A DNA stretch of 64,000 nucleotides from Pseudomonas sp. Gutcm_11s (GTDB lineage Bacteria > Pseudomonadota > Gammaproteobacteria > Pseudomonadales > Pseudomonadaceae). Positions 7,868-16,365 of the stretch are shown piece after piece. Position numbers and translations under genes: made by a program. The stretch covers positions 62,001 to 126,000 of the forward strand of contig NZ_JAQSUW010000015.1 in NCBI RefSeq assembly GCF_028649395.1. The letters are read 5' to 3'. Positions within the stretch are counted from its first letter, which is position 1, and each line of letters opens with the position of its first letter. The notes under the pieces were generated by a model. That model did no database searches. It was not told the DNA's origin and worked only from the letters and a program-made list of their open reading frames with translations.

Positions 7868-8818
7868 ATGTCTGCCCACCGCATCGCCGTGGTCGCCTTC
7901 GACCACATCACGCCGTTCCACCTGTCCGTGCCTTGCCTGGTGTTCGGCGACCTGGGGCCGGGCGCCGAGCTGTACGAGCTGCGCGTATGCGCCAGCGCAC
8001 CGGGCGCGCTGCCGACCACCGCCGGCTTCGCCCTGCAGGTCGAGCACGGGCTGGAGGCGCTGCAGTGGGCGCAGACGATCATCGTGCCGAGCTGGCACGA
8101 CCCGGACGAACGCCCGCCGCAAGCCCTGCTGGACGCGCTGGTGGCGGCCCATGCGCGCGGCGTGCGGCTGGTCGGCCTGTGCCTGGGCGCCTACGTGCTG
8201 GCGGAGGCGGGCCTGCTCGATGGCTTGCGCGCCACCACCCACTGGGCCTGGGCCAATGACTTTGCCGAGCGCTATCCACAGGTGACGGTGGATGCCGATG
8301 TGCTGTACCTGGACGACGGCGGCCTGCTGACCTCCGCCGGTACTGCCGCCGGCATCGACTGCTGCCTGCACCTGCTGCGCCAGCAGCACGGCGCCGAGCT
8401 GGCCAATCGGGTGGCGCGGCGCCTGGTGGTGCCGCCGCATCGCCAGGGCGGCCAGGCGCAGTTCATCGAACAACCGCTGCCGGCGACTTCCCGCGACGAC
8501 CGTCTGGCCGGCCTGCTGGACTGGGTGCGCGCCCATCTCGACCTGCCGCACAGCCTGGACAGCCTGGCCGAGCGCGCGCTGATGAGCAGGCGCACCTTCA
8601 CCCGGCACTTCCGCCAGCTCACCGGCATGACGGTGGGCGACTGGCTGCTGGCCGAGCGTCTGGCCCTGACCCAGCGCCTGCTGGAGAGCAGCGAGCAGGG
8701 CGTGGAAGCCATCGCCGCGCTGGCCGGCTTCGGCTCGCCGGTGTCGCTACGCCATCACTTCGGCCGCGCCTTCGGCGTGTCGCCCAGCGCCTGGCGGCAG
8801 ACCTTCCAGGGACACTGA
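7868..8818 (+). CDS. GlxA family AraC-type transcriptional regulator (FtrA-like)
   Basis: The 316-residue protein joins an N-terminal DJ-1/PfpI-type amidotransferase-like domain (about 1-190, with nucleophile-elbow-like GLCLGAYVLAEAGLLDG) to a C-terminal AraC/XylS double helix-turn-helix (about 210-310, DSLAERALMSRRTFTRHFRQ and AIAALAGFGSPVSLRHHFGR). The DJ-1 domain in this family is taken as a sensor rather than an enzyme. It is divergent from the isochorismatase-like gene, so it is a good candidate for that gene's activator. The 131-base shared intergenic region would hold its site. Confidence 0.9.
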   Translation: MSAHRIAVVAFDHITPFHLSVPCLVFGDLGPGAELYELRVCASAPGALPTTAGFALQVEHGLEALQWAQTIIVPSWHDPDERPPQALLDALVAAHARGVRLVGLCLGAYVLAEAGLLDGLRATTHWAWANDFAERYPQVTVDADVLYLDDGGLLTSAGTAAGIDCCLHLLRQQHGAELANRVARRLVVPPHRQGGQAQFIEQPLPATSRDDRLAGLLDWVRAHLDLPHSLDSLAERALMSRRTFTRHFRQLTGMTVGDWLLAERLALTQRLLESSEQGVEAIAALAGFGSPVSLRHHFGRAFGVSPSAWRQTFQGH

Positions 8819-8881
8819 TCGGGCTGGACGCGGAGCGCGGCGCTGGGCAAGGATGACGGCTTTTGCCGGAACCGGATTGCC

Positions 8882-9769
8882 ATGCGCCGCCTGCCTTCAC
8901 TCACCGCCCTGCGCACCTTCGAGGCTGCCGCGCGCCACGCCCACTTCGGCCGCGCGGCGGCCGAGCTGTGCGTCACCGACAGCGCGGTCAGCCACCAGAT
9001 TCGCCAGCTCGAAGAGCAGCTCGGTACCGCCTTGTTCCAGCGCGACGGACGCCAGGTACGCCCCACGCCCCAGGCCAAGCGCCTGCTGCGCAGCCTGCAG
9101 CAGGCCTTCGAGCTGATCGGCGAGGCCTGCGACGAGCTGCGCGACCCCGGCTCGCAGGCGCAGCTGCGCATCGCGGTAACCGCCGAGCTGGCGCAGAAGT
9201 GGCTGATCGGGCGCCTGGCGGATTTCAGCGAGCGCCATCCGCAGATCACCCTGCACCTCTACGAACAGCCGCTGGAGGCGACCCAGCCCGGCGAGGAGGT
9301 CGACCTGGCGATCACCTACGGCACCGGCCCGGCGGATGCCAGCGCCTACTTCGTGCGGCCGCTGCCGACTCTGCTGTTCTTCCCGGTGTGCAGCCCAGGC
9401 CTGTTCAACCAGCTGCCGCTCAAGCACCCGCGCGATCTGGCGCGCCACTGCCTGCTGCACGACGACCAGGACGGCAAGACCTGGACCGCCTGGCTGACCA
9501 CCCACGCCGGCGATATCCAGCCGGCGCGCCATCTCTACCTCGGCCATGCCGGGCTGACCATGGAGGCCGCCGCGCGCGGGCAGGGCGTGGCCATCGGCGA
9601 CAACCTGACCAGCGCCGAGGACCTGGCCAGCGGCCGCCTGGTACGTCCGTTCGCCGCCCAGGTGGCCTCGCTCGGGCAGTACGCGCTGGTTTGCGAACGC
9701 CTGCGCCTGGATAAGCCGGCGGTGGCGCAGTTCATTGAATGGTTCACTGATCAGCTGGCTGATATCTGA
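8882..9769 (+). CDS. LysR family transcriptional regulator (GcvA/DsdC-type)
   Basis: A 295-residue LysR protein: winged HTH at residues 1-60 (LPSLTALRTFEAAARHAHFG, ELCVTDSAVSHQIRQLEEQLG) and a substrate-binding effector domain starting near residue 90. The opening R-R-L-P-S-L-T-A-L-R-T-F-E-A-A-A-R-H and the sequence of the DNA-binding helix are those of the GcvA branch. It lies 97 bases upstream of aguA on the same strand, so it may control agmatine use, but GcvA-like regulators normally act on a divergent gene and no such gene is here. Confidence 0.9.
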   Translation: MRRLPSLTALRTFEAAARHAHFGRAAAELCVTDSAVSHQIRQLEEQLGTALFQRDGRQVRPTPQAKRLLRSLQQAFELIGEACDELRDPGSQAQLRIAVTAELAQKWLIGRLADFSERHPQITLHLYEQPLEATQPGEEVDLAITYGTGPADASAYFVRPLPTLLFFPVCSPGLFNQLPLKHPRDLARHCLLHDDQDGKTWTAWLTTHAGDIQPARHLYLGHAGLTMEAAARGQGVAIGDNLTSAEDLASGRLVRPFAAQVASLGQYALVCERLRLDKPAVAQFIEWFTDQLADI

Positions 9770-9866
9770 ATTGGATTCATCTATCCCGCGATAATGGTCA
9801 TTGGTCGCGGCCGCTCTGCCGCGGGTACTGTCGAGCCATCCAACAGCCACCGACGAGTACCTAGCA

Positions 9867-10976
9867 ATGGCCCGTTCCCTGACCTCTCTGCCCAAAGCCG
9901 ACGGCTTCCGCCTGCCCGGCGAATTCGAACCCAAGGCGCGCTGCTGGCTCGGCTGGCCGGAGCGCACCGACGTGTGGCGCAACGGCGCCAAGCCGGCGCA
10001 GAAGGTCTGGGTCGAGATCGTCAGCGCCATCGCCAGCAGCGAGCCGGTCACCGTGTGCGCCTCGGCCAGCCAGTACGCGAACGCCCGCCGCCAGCTGCCG
10101 GCCCACGTACGGGTGGTGGAGATGACCTGTAACGACACCTGGTTCCGCGACAGCGGCCCGGCCTTCCTGGTGCATGACGACAGCGGCGAAGTGCGCGGCG
10201 TGGACTTCGAGTTCAACGCCTACGGCGGCCTCGATGGCGGCCTCTACTACCCCTGGGACAAGGACGACCAGATCGCCCAGAAGATCCTCGAGATCGAGGG
10301 CTACGACCGCTACCGCGCACCCTTCATCGCCGAGATGGGCGGCATCCAGAGCGACGGCCAGCGCACCCTGCTGACCACCGAGCAGTGCCTGCTCAACCGC
10401 AACCGCAACGCCCACCTGGGCAAGGATGAGGTGACCCGCCGTCTGCAGGACTACCTCGGCGCCGAACAGGTGATCTGGCTGCCGCGCGGCTGCAAGTTCG
10501 ACGAAACCGACGGCCATATCGATGACCTGGCCTGTTTCGTCCGTCCCGGCGTGGTGGTGATGCAGTGGACCGATGATCGCAACGATCCGCAGTGGGAGAT
10601 CTACCAGGAGGCCTACGACATCCTGCGCAGCACCCGCGACGCCCAGGGTCGTGAGCTGGAGATCCACAAGCTGCCGCAACCGCGCGTGCTGGAGTGGACC
10701 GCCGAGGAAGCCGAGGGCCTGGACCAGGACGACGCGACTCACACGCGCCAGGCCGGCACGCAGATCTGCGCTTCCTACATCAACTACTACGCCGGCAACT
10801 CGGCCATCGTCCTGCCGCTGTTCAACGACCCCTGCGACCGCATCGCCCAGGCCACCCTGGCCGAGCTGTTCCCCAAGCACCGCATCCTCGGCATCGAGAA
10901 CTCGCGGGAAATCCTGCTCGGCGGTGGCAACGTCGCCTGCATCACCATGCCGCAATACGCGGCGCCCAAGCGCTAG
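9867..10976 (+). CDS. aguA: Agmatine deiminase
   Basis: Agmatine deiminase turns agmatine into N-carbamoylputrescine plus ammonia in the arginine decarboxylase route to putrescine. The 369-residue length is normal. Start at ATG 9867 (MARSLTSLPKADGFRLPGEF). Diagnostic segments are CNDTWFRDSGPAFLV, KFDETDGHIDDLACFV (catalytic His and Asp) and the C-terminal ILLGGGNVACITMPQ with the nucleophilic Cys at about residue 358. The next gene starts 9 bases downstream and encodes a polyamine-type binding protein, which suggests co-transcription. The usual partner aguB is not in the window. Confidence 0.95.
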   Translation: MARSLTSLPKADGFRLPGEFEPKARCWLGWPERTDVWRNGAKPAQKVWVEIVSAIASSEPVTVCASASQYANARRQLPAHVRVVEMTCNDTWFRDSGPAFLVHDDSGEVRGVDFEFNAYGGLDGGLYYPWDKDDQIAQKILEIEGYDRYRAPFIAEMGGIQSDGQRTLLTTEQCLLNRNRNAHLGKDEVTRRLQDYLGAEQVIWLPRGCKFDETDGHIDDLACFVRPGVVVMQWTDDRNDPQWEIYQEAYDILRSTRDAQGRELEIHKLPQPRVLEWTAEEAEGLDQDDATHTRQAGTQICASYINYYAGNSAIVLPLFNDPCDRIAQATLAELFPKHRILGIENSREILLGGGNVACITMPQYAAPKR

Positions 10977-10985
10977 GAGGCCAGC

Positions 10986-12077
10986 ATGAAGCTGCATGCC
11001 GCGTTGTCGGCCCTGGCTCTCGTCGTCTGCGCCCAGGCGCAGGCGGGCGAGCCGGCCAAGCAGGTCAACCTGTACATCTGGAACGAGTACCTGGCGCCGG
11101 ACACCCTGTCGGCCTTCGAGCAGAAGACCGGGATCAAGGTGGTGGTCGATCACTTCGATTCGCTGGAAACGGTGGAGACCAAGCTGCTCACCGGGCGCAG
11201 CGGCTACGACCTGGTGCTGACCGCCGGCCAGCACCTGCAGCGCGCCATCAGCAGCGATGCCCTGCAGCCGCTGGACAAGGCGGCGCTGCCGCACTTCACC
11301 GGGCTGGCGCCGGAGTTCACCACGCACATGGCGGCGTTCGATCCGGGCAACCGCTACGCCGGCCTGTACGTGTGGGGCACCACCGGCTTCGGTTACCAGC
11401 AGGAGGCCATCGCCAAGCGCCTGAGTGATGCGCCGACCGACAGCTGGGCGATGCTGATGGACCCGGCCGTGGTGGCGAAATTCGCCGACTGTGGGGTGAG
11501 CTTCCTCAACGACCCCAACGAGGTCTTTGCCGCGGCCTTCCGCTACCTGGGCCTGGACATCAACAAGCAGAACCTCGACGACCTCAAGCTCGCCGAGGCG
11601 CACCTGGCCAAGGTGCGGCCGTCGATCCGCTACTTCGACAACGACCGTAACATCGCCGACCTGGCCAATGGCGACACCTGCCTGGCGATGTCATGGAACG
11701 GCAACGTGTCGATCGCCGCCGGCCAGGCGCAGCAGGCGGGCAAGCCGTACAGCCTGCACTACAGCATTCCGCGTGAGGGCACGCTGATCTGGTTCGACGC
11801 CATGGTGATCCCCAAGGATGCCCCGCATCCCAAGGAGGCGCTGGCCCTGATGGATCACCTGATGACCCCCGAGGTGATCGGCGCGATCAGCAACAGCATC
11901 TACTACGCCAACGCGGTGCCGGCGGCGAACGCGACGGTAGATCCGGCCATCCTCGCCGACCCTGGCACCTACCCGCCGGCCGAGGTGCGCGCGCAGCTGT
12001 ACACCAAGAACGACAACAGCCCCGCCTTCAACCGCGCCCTGACACGCGCCTTCAGCAAGCTGAAATCGGGGCTGTAG
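10986..12077 (+). CDS. Polyamine ABC transporter substrate-binding protein (PotF/SpuD-like)
   Basis: A 363-residue periplasmic binding protein with a signal peptide (MKLHAALSALALVVCAQAQA). The mature start VNLYIWNEYLAPDTLSAFEQ, then SGYDLVLTAGQHLQRAI and GLYVWGTTGFGYQ, is characteristic of the PotD/PotF family that captures putrescine, spermidine or agmatine. It follows aguA by 9 bases, so it probably brings in agmatine or putrescine. No permease or ATPase gene is beside it, so it must share membrane components encoded elsewhere. Confidence 0.9.
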   Translation: MKLHAALSALALVVCAQAQAGEPAKQVNLYIWNEYLAPDTLSAFEQKTGIKVVVDHFDSLETVETKLLTGRSGYDLVLTAGQHLQRAISSDALQPLDKAALPHFTGLAPEFTTHMAAFDPGNRYAGLYVWGTTGFGYQQEAIAKRLSDAPTDSWAMLMDPAVVAKFADCGVSFLNDPNEVFAAAFRYLGLDINKQNLDDLKLAEAHLAKVRPSIRYFDNDRNIADLANGDTCLAMSWNGNVSIAAGQAQQAGKPYSLHYSIPREGTLIWFDAMVIPKDAPHPKEALALMDHLMTPEVIGAISNSIYYANAVPAANATVDPAILADPGTYPPAEVRAQLYTKNDNSPAFNRALTRAFSKLKSGL

Positions 12078-12092
12078 CGCGAACAGAAATAC

Positions 12093-12116
12093 GCCGGCCC
12101 CCTGAGCGGGGCTGGC
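12093..12116. terminator. Stem-loop between convergent genes
   Basis: GCCGGCCCC (12093-12101) pairs with GGGGCTGGC (12108-12116) with one G-T wobble and a 6-base loop, 15 bases after the binding-protein stop. There is no good T-run on the plus strand; on the minus strand it is followed by GTATTTCTG. It may serve both converging transcripts. Confidence 0.45.
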
Positions 12117-12140
12117 GAGGGAGTGAAGCCGTCAGGAGGC

Positions 12141-12497
12141 TCAGGCCGGGGTGCAGGTCAGGCGGGCGTCGCTCTGCTGGCCGCCGGCACGGGCCTCCAC
12201 GCGCAGGGTGGCGCTCTCGCCGGGTGCCAGCTGGGCCCGCTGCTGCTGCGGCTCGGCGGCAGTGGGGCCGGGATCGACCACGCATTCCACTATCTGGGTA
12301 TCGCGGTTGGTCAGCTTGAGCAGCAGGGTGGCGTTGCCGGTGACCGGGCCGGCGGCGTCGGTGTTGTCCTGGGCCGTCAGCGGGCTGCTGCTGGTTTCGA
12401 TCTGCAGGCCGTTGAGCTGCTCGCTGATCTCGCCATCGGCCAATGCCAGTAGCGGTAGGCAGGCGGCCAGGCCGCCGCAGATAAGCATTGCTTTCAT
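12141..12497 (-). CDS. Small secreted hypothetical protein (118 aa)
   Basis: ATG 12497 has a minus-strand GAGGAGAACGAG leader. The 118-residue product begins with a signal peptide (MKAMLICGGLAACLPLLALA). The mature region has paired cysteines (VECVVDPGP and ARLTCTPA) and a beta-rich pattern, ATLLLKLTNRDTQIVEC followed by ESATLRVEARA. The layout resembles the small protein at 29954-30268 (signal peptide, AxC near the middle, LTC/VTC at the end), so the two may be distant paralogues. Function unknown. Lower identity makes the family call tentative. Confidence 0.65.
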   Translation of the reverse strand: MKAMLICGGLAACLPLLALADGEISEQLNGLQIETSSSPLTAQDNTDAAGPVTGNATLLLKLTNRDTQIVECVVDPGPTAAEPQQQRAQLAPGESATLRVEARAGGQQSDARLTCTPA

Positions 12498-12635
12498 CTC
12501 GTTCTCCTCGCGCGTGCTGTTGGCCTGTAGAGGCCGGAAGCGTGCGCCAGGTTCAGGGATTCTGCCGGGTACTTGAGCCGCGGCGCCTAACCACCAATAC
12601 TGGGCCGACCCCAGGTATGCCCAAGGAGGGCTCCC

Positions 12636-13073
12636 ATGCGTTCATTGCTCGCTGTTCTTCCCCTGGTTGTATTGGCTGGTTGTTCGTCGTTCCGCCCCGA
12701 TGCCGAGAACATCACGCCGGTGCCCAGTGATCGCCTGCTGGCTTACCAGGACGAGCAACAGAACGGCGGCCGACTGATCGTCAACCGTGACATGGGCGTG
12801 ATGGGCGGCGGTTGCTACGTGGCCCTGGAAGTGGATCGCAAGCTCGCGGCGCGCATCGCCATGGCCGAAGTGGTCAGCTTCAACGTACCGTCCGGCACCC
12901 GCGTGCTGGGCCTGACCGTCGACAAGATGGACGACACCCTGTGCGGCATGGGTCGCCTGCACAAGGAGCTGGCGGTCAAGGTGACGCCGGGCAGCACCCA
13001 GTACTTCCACGTGGTCAGCGAGAACAAGGGCGGCTTCGACATTCGCCCGGATGCCAATCCGCCGCAGCCCTGA
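12636..13073 (+). CDS. Hypothetical lipoprotein (145 aa)
   Basis: ATG 12636 follows AAGGAGGGCTCCC. The first 16 residues end in the lipobox L-A-G-C (MRSLLAVLPLVVLAGCSSF), so Cys16 should be lipidated; the +2 residues are Ser-Ser, which favours outer-membrane sorting. The rest is a small beta-rich domain: GGRLIVNRDMGVMGGGCYVALEVD, MAEVVSFNVPSGTRVLGL and KVTPGSTQYFHVVSE. The G-x-x-Y-x-x-F/H pattern recalls DUF2846-type lipoproteins, a weak resemblance. Two internal cysteines (GGGCY, DTLCG) may form a disulfide. Confidence 0.75.
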   Translation: MRSLLAVLPLVVLAGCSSFRPDAENITPVPSDRLLAYQDEQQNGGRLIVNRDMGVMGGGCYVALEVDRKLAARIAMAEVVSFNVPSGTRVLGLTVDKMDDTLCGMGRLHKELAVKVTPGSTQYFHVVSENKGGFDIRPDANPPQP

Positions 13074-13138
13074 TGGCGGCCCCGGGGGCGGGCCTCGGGC
13101 GCGACCTCTACTTTCATGGTCTGGCGAGGGAACTCCCC

Positions 13139-13441
13139 ATGGATCGTATGCAAAGTCTCGTGTTCACCGTGTTGCTGCTGGCCGGCTTGCCTGCCGTCGC
13201 CGGCGAATGGCCCGCAGGCGTGCGCGACACCTTCCAGAAAGGCTGCGTGAACAGCGCGGGCGAGGCCCTGGGCCAGGAGCGCGCGGGGCTGTATTGCGAG
13301 TGCACGGTGAAACGCATCGACCGCGACTTCACCACTGCCGAGCTCACCGCGCTGGAGAAGGCCGAGCTGCCCGATCCGCTGATCAAGCGTTTGCAGCAGG
13401 TGTCGCAGCAGTGCCTGCAGACGCTGGGCGGGCAGGGCTAG
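13139..13441 (+). CDS. Small secreted Cys-containing hypothetical protein (100 aa)
   Basis: ATG 13139 gives 100 residues with a signal peptide (MDRMQSLVFTVLLLAGLPAVAG). The mature part has four cysteines: FQKGCVNSAG, YCECTVKRIDRDFTTAEL and QQCLQTLGG. The C-E-C-T-V-K-R-I-D-x-x-F-T-x-x-E-L pattern is common to a group of short periplasmic proteins of unknown function in Pseudomonas. Its stop codon (TAG 13439-13441) abuts the stop of the convergent next gene with no spare base. Confidence 0.7.
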   Translation: MDRMQSLVFTVLLLAGLPAVAGEWPAGVRDTFQKGCVNSAGEALGQERAGLYCECTVKRIDRDFTTAELTALEKAELPDPLIKRLQQVSQQCLQTLGGQG

Positions 13442-14467
13442 TCAGTACTGGCGTAGCAGGCTGTACTGCGGACGCTCTCGCCAGTGACAGAGTTCTGTCT
13501 GAGGGGAGGTCAAGGCGCGCAGACTGAGTGTTTCTTCGCCCCAGTTCAGGCGCGCCAGCAGATAGATCTGTTGTTCTAGCTGAAAGATGCCTAGACCCCG
13601 GTGCGCCGAATCACTCAGTGGTCCCCAGCTCCGCTCCAGAAGCTTGGCGTTCAACTCGGTGCGAGGCAGAACGGTATTGTTCTTGTCCACAAGTAGCAGG
13701 TGTTGGCTGCTGCTACCGCAGCCGGCCCCCGAGTCATAGTCATAGCGTGCCAGTCGCTCATCGTTACCATCCCCGTCGAGATCTATGCTCATGACCGGTC
13801 GCGGAGTCGATTCGAGGCCAGGTAGTTGGCTATGTCCAAGTGGGTCCATGAGCTTTTGTGGCTTATCCCAACTAAGAGCTCTAGCCACTCCGTCGCGTAC
13901 TGCCAGGCACAGTTGGATATGTGTGCCTTTGGGAAAGTCGCTCTTCACCTGTTGCTGGCGCTCGAATAGGCATAGCGGCTGCTTGGTCCCATCGTCCGCC
14001 AGGCGCGAAACCAGCTTGGCCTGGCTATGCTCCGCATCCAGTCGCCCGCTGATAATTAAAAGCTCTTTGTCTCGCTTCAGCAGGTAGTCGCGCGTGCCCC
14101 AGGTGGACCAGCGCAGTTCATCGTCTTCGCTTTCTGGGTAGCTTTCCGGGTTATGCCGGTCTATTGCCTCTATCTGCTCGTCGGCGCAGCTACCCCCACC
14201 CATAACCTCACCGAGATGCATGTCTCTTCCGCGCAATGAAACATGCAGGCTGCGCTGTATGTCATGCAGGGCCCGCTCAGGGTTTAGTCGTTTCCACAGC
14301 TCACGTTCTGCGTCGCTGGGTTGTTCGGTCAGGGGCTGTAGGCGGCTGGCGAGACTGCCGTCATTGAGCCAGCCGAGGACCTGCTGGCAGAGGGGCGCAT
14401 GGTCACCGGTGGAGGCTAAAACAGGCGCTGCAAGCAGACAGGTCAAAGGAAAAACTAGTTTTTTCAT
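13442..14467 (-). CDS. Secreted hypothetical protein with a DxDGDGxDE calcium-loop-like motif
   Basis: The start at ATG 14467 gives a signal peptide (MKKLVFPLTCLLAAPVLAST) and a 341-residue product. I do not recognise a family. Visible features are an IDLDGDGNDERLARYDYD segment, resembling the D-x-D-x-D-G Ca2+-binding loops of FG-GAP and EF-hand-like repeats, and several cysteines (HAPLCQQVLGW, GGGSCADEQ, GAGCGSSSQ, TELCHWRER). Base composition is visibly lower in GC than the neighbours (TTAAAAGC, ATAGAT and many A/T third positions), suggesting more recent acquisition or relaxed codon use. It is flanked on both sides by normal chromosomal genes. Confidence 0.75.
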   Translation of the reverse strand: MKKLVFPLTCLLAAPVLASTGDHAPLCQQVLGWLNDGSLASRLQPLTEQPSDAERELWKRLNPERALHDIQRSLHVSLRGRDMHLGEVMGGGSCADEQIEAIDRHNPESYPESEDDELRWSTWGTRDYLLKRDKELLIISGRLDAEHSQAKLVSRLADDGTKQPLCLFERQQQVKSDFPKGTHIQLCLAVRDGVARALSWDKPQKLMDPLGHSQLPGLESTPRPVMSIDLDGDGNDERLARYDYDSGAGCGSSSQHLLLVDKNNTVLPRTELNAKLLERSWGPLSDSAHRGLGIFQLEQQIYLLARLNWGEETLSLRALTSPQTELCHWRERPQYSLLRQY

Positions 14468-14525
14468 GGGCACGAATCCTTTCGGCGAAGCCTGCACGCT
14501 AGGGGTGGAAGTGATGTCTGACAAG

Positions 14526-15251
14526 TCAGCGATAACGCGCGAGAATTTCCTCGAACTCACCGGCGTTGCTCATCTGCACCATGGCACGTAGCAGCGGCAT
14601 GGTCGGCACGTCCGGTTCGTCGCGTACCAGGCAGGCGACCACATCTGCGGCGACTTCTTCGAGCTGGCGCAGGCGGCGGGCGGGAGGCTGCTGGCTGTTG
14701 AACCAGTCGAGGGTCAGCTGGTTGCTGACGGCGAAGCGGTAGCGACCCGCCTCCAGTTTCTCCAATACCAGCTGCTGGGTGCGCGCATCGTCGCGGCGCA
14801 GGTGGCCGCTGCTGAACAGCGGTTCAAGGCGTGGATAGCTGAAGCCCAGCACGGTGCCGATCAGGTCGCCATTGCGTTGCCCCGGTCGTTCAATCTCCTG
14901 GGCGTGGCCGACGATCAGGTCGCGCTGGACCATGAACGGCACGCTCCAGATGTACTGGTAGTGCGACTCGACCAGCCAGCCAGGGTTGACGTAGCAGCGC
15001 ACGTCGATCTCGCCGCGCACCAGCATCTGTTGCACGCGCAGACGCGGCAGCACCGGCATCTCGGCGCGGCGGCCGATCTTCTGCGCCAGGCGTGTCTGCA
15101 GGTCGAAAAGGATGCCGCCGGCGGCATGGCCCTGGGCGTCGTAGCGCATCATCGGCATGGCCCAGCTCTCGGTCACCGAGAAGCGGATGGGGCGCTCCTC
15201 GGCCAGGGCTTCGGCGCAGAACAGCAGCAACACGATGGGCAGCAGGCGCAT
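14526..15251 (-). CDS. Extracellular solute-binding protein family 3 (amino-acid type, orphan)
   Basis: Start at ATG 15251 (MRLLPIVLLLFCAEALAEE signal peptide). The 241-residue product has the SBP_bac_3 layout: RPIRFSVTESWAMPM strand, GGILFDLQTRLAQKIG helix, MLVRGEIDVRCYVNP and a hinge after the IGTVLGFSYPRLE segment. It has no permease or ATPase neighbours. Stand-alone proteins of this type are frequent in Pseudomonas and may act as sensors or spare receptors. The next gene upstream (13442-14467) is 58 bases away on the same strand. Confidence 0.75.
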   Translation of the reverse strand: MRLLPIVLLLFCAEALAEERPIRFSVTESWAMPMMRYDAQGHAAGGILFDLQTRLAQKIGRRAEMPVLPRLRVQQMLVRGEIDVRCYVNPGWLVESHYQYIWSVPFMVQRDLIVGHAQEIERPGQRNGDLIGTVLGFSYPRLEPLFSSGHLRRDDARTQQLVLEKLEAGRYRFAVSNQLTLDWFNSQQPPARRLRQLEEVAADVVACLVRDEPDVPTMPLLRAMVQMSNAGEFEEILARYR

Positions 15252-15336
15252 GAGGCTCTCGGGCTTGGGGGAGGGCGAGCGGGGTGCCCGTCCGTGACCC
15301 AGCTTAACCGCAATGGGGGCCGCTGCAAGGCCCATG

Positions 15337-16251
15337 CTAGGGCCGCCAGAGCGGGTCGTTGAGCATCAGTTCGCAGGCCCAGTCGGTGAAGGCACGGACC
15401 CGCGCCGAGAGGTGCCGCGAGTAGGGGTAGACCAGGCTCATGGGCATGCTCTCGAGCCGCCAGTCGGGCAGGACTTCCACCAGCTTGCCCTCGGCCAGCG
15501 GCTGTTGCGCTTCCGCGGCGGGCACCGTGGCGAAACCCAGGCCGGCCTCGGCGGCGGCGATGTAGGCGCCGCCACTGTTGAAGCGCATCGCCGGCTCCTG
15601 TTCGATGAGGAAGCTTTCCTCGCCGCGGCGCAGCACGTTGACCTTCTGCCGGCCGCTGCCGGGAAAGACGAAGGCCAGGTAGCGCAGGTTGGCGAGCTGG
15701 CTGGGGTGGTTCAGCGGCGGGTGCTGGGCCAGGTAGTCGGGCGTGGCGCAGATGATGAAGCGCATCTGGCCGATGGGCCGGCAGACCAGGTCCGGGGTGT
15801 TCACCGGGCCGCCACGGATGGCGCAGTCCACGCCTTCCTGGACCAGGTCGACGACGCGTTCGCTGCAGCCGACGTCGAGGCGCACCAGCGGGTGGCGGGC
15901 GACGAAGTCAGGCAGGGCAGGGATGACCAGGAAGCGCCCGACCGGCGAGGGCATCTCCACCTTGACCCGGCCATGGGCCACGCCGCGGCTGTGCGAGACG
16001 CTGCTCTCCAGTTCGTCGAGGTCTTCCAGTACCGCGCGGGCGCGTTCGTAGTAGGCGCTGCCGTCGGTGGTCGGTGATACCCGGCGGGTGGTGCGATGCA
16101 GCAGCTTGACGCCCAGCTGTGTCTCCAGCGCCAGCACCTGGCCGGACACGGTGGTCTTGGCCAGGCCCATGGCTTCGGCGGCGCGGGTGAAGCTGCCCAA
16201 TTCGACTATGCGGCAGAAGGCGCGCATGGCTTCCAGGCGGTCAAAGGCCAT
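15337..16251 (-). CDS. LysR family transcriptional regulator
   Basis: A 304-residue LysR protein: HTH at 1-60 (MAFDRLEAMRAFCRIVELGS, AEAMGLAKTTVSGQVLALET) and the effector domain with GRVKVEMPSPVGRFLVIPAL. The M-x-R-L-x-A-M-x-x-F-x-R-I-V-E-x-G-S-F-T start is the CrgA/YafC-like subgroup that often represses a divergent small enzyme. The divergent gene 115 bases away encodes an AhpD-like protein, which is the natural target. Confidence 0.9.
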   Translation of the reverse strand: MAFDRLEAMRAFCRIVELGSFTRAAEAMGLAKTTVSGQVLALETQLGVKLLHRTTRRVSPTTDGSAYYERARAVLEDLDELESSVSHSRGVAHGRVKVEMPSPVGRFLVIPALPDFVARHPLVRLDVGCSERVVDLVQEGVDCAIRGGPVNTPDLVCRPIGQMRFIICATPDYLAQHPPLNHPSQLANLRYLAFVFPGSGRQKVNVLRRGEESFLIEQEPAMRFNSGGAYIAAAEAGLGFATVPAAEAQQPLAEGKLVEVLPDWRLESMPMSLVYPYSRHLSARVRAFTDWACELMLNDPLWRP

Positions 16252-16328
16252 TGTCCGTTTCTCCGCACAATGTTTACGAGTAAGGCCAATTTATCCATTA
16301 GTTGCCGAGTAATAAAGTGGCGACCAAT

Positions 16329-16345
16329 CCCGGCAATGTGCCGGG
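16329..16345. promoter_or_regulatory. Palindrome CCCGGC-N5-GCCGGG in the leader of the AhpD-like gene
   Basis: A perfect 6-5-6 inverted repeat lies 20 bases upstream of the ATG at 16366, inside the LysR/AhpD-like divergent region. It may be an operator or an mRNA hairpin that masks the region before the start codon. Its GC content and closeness to the start favour the second idea; no experiment supports either. Confidence 0.4.
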
Positions 16346-16365
16346 TAATTTTCGGAGACGCCGCC

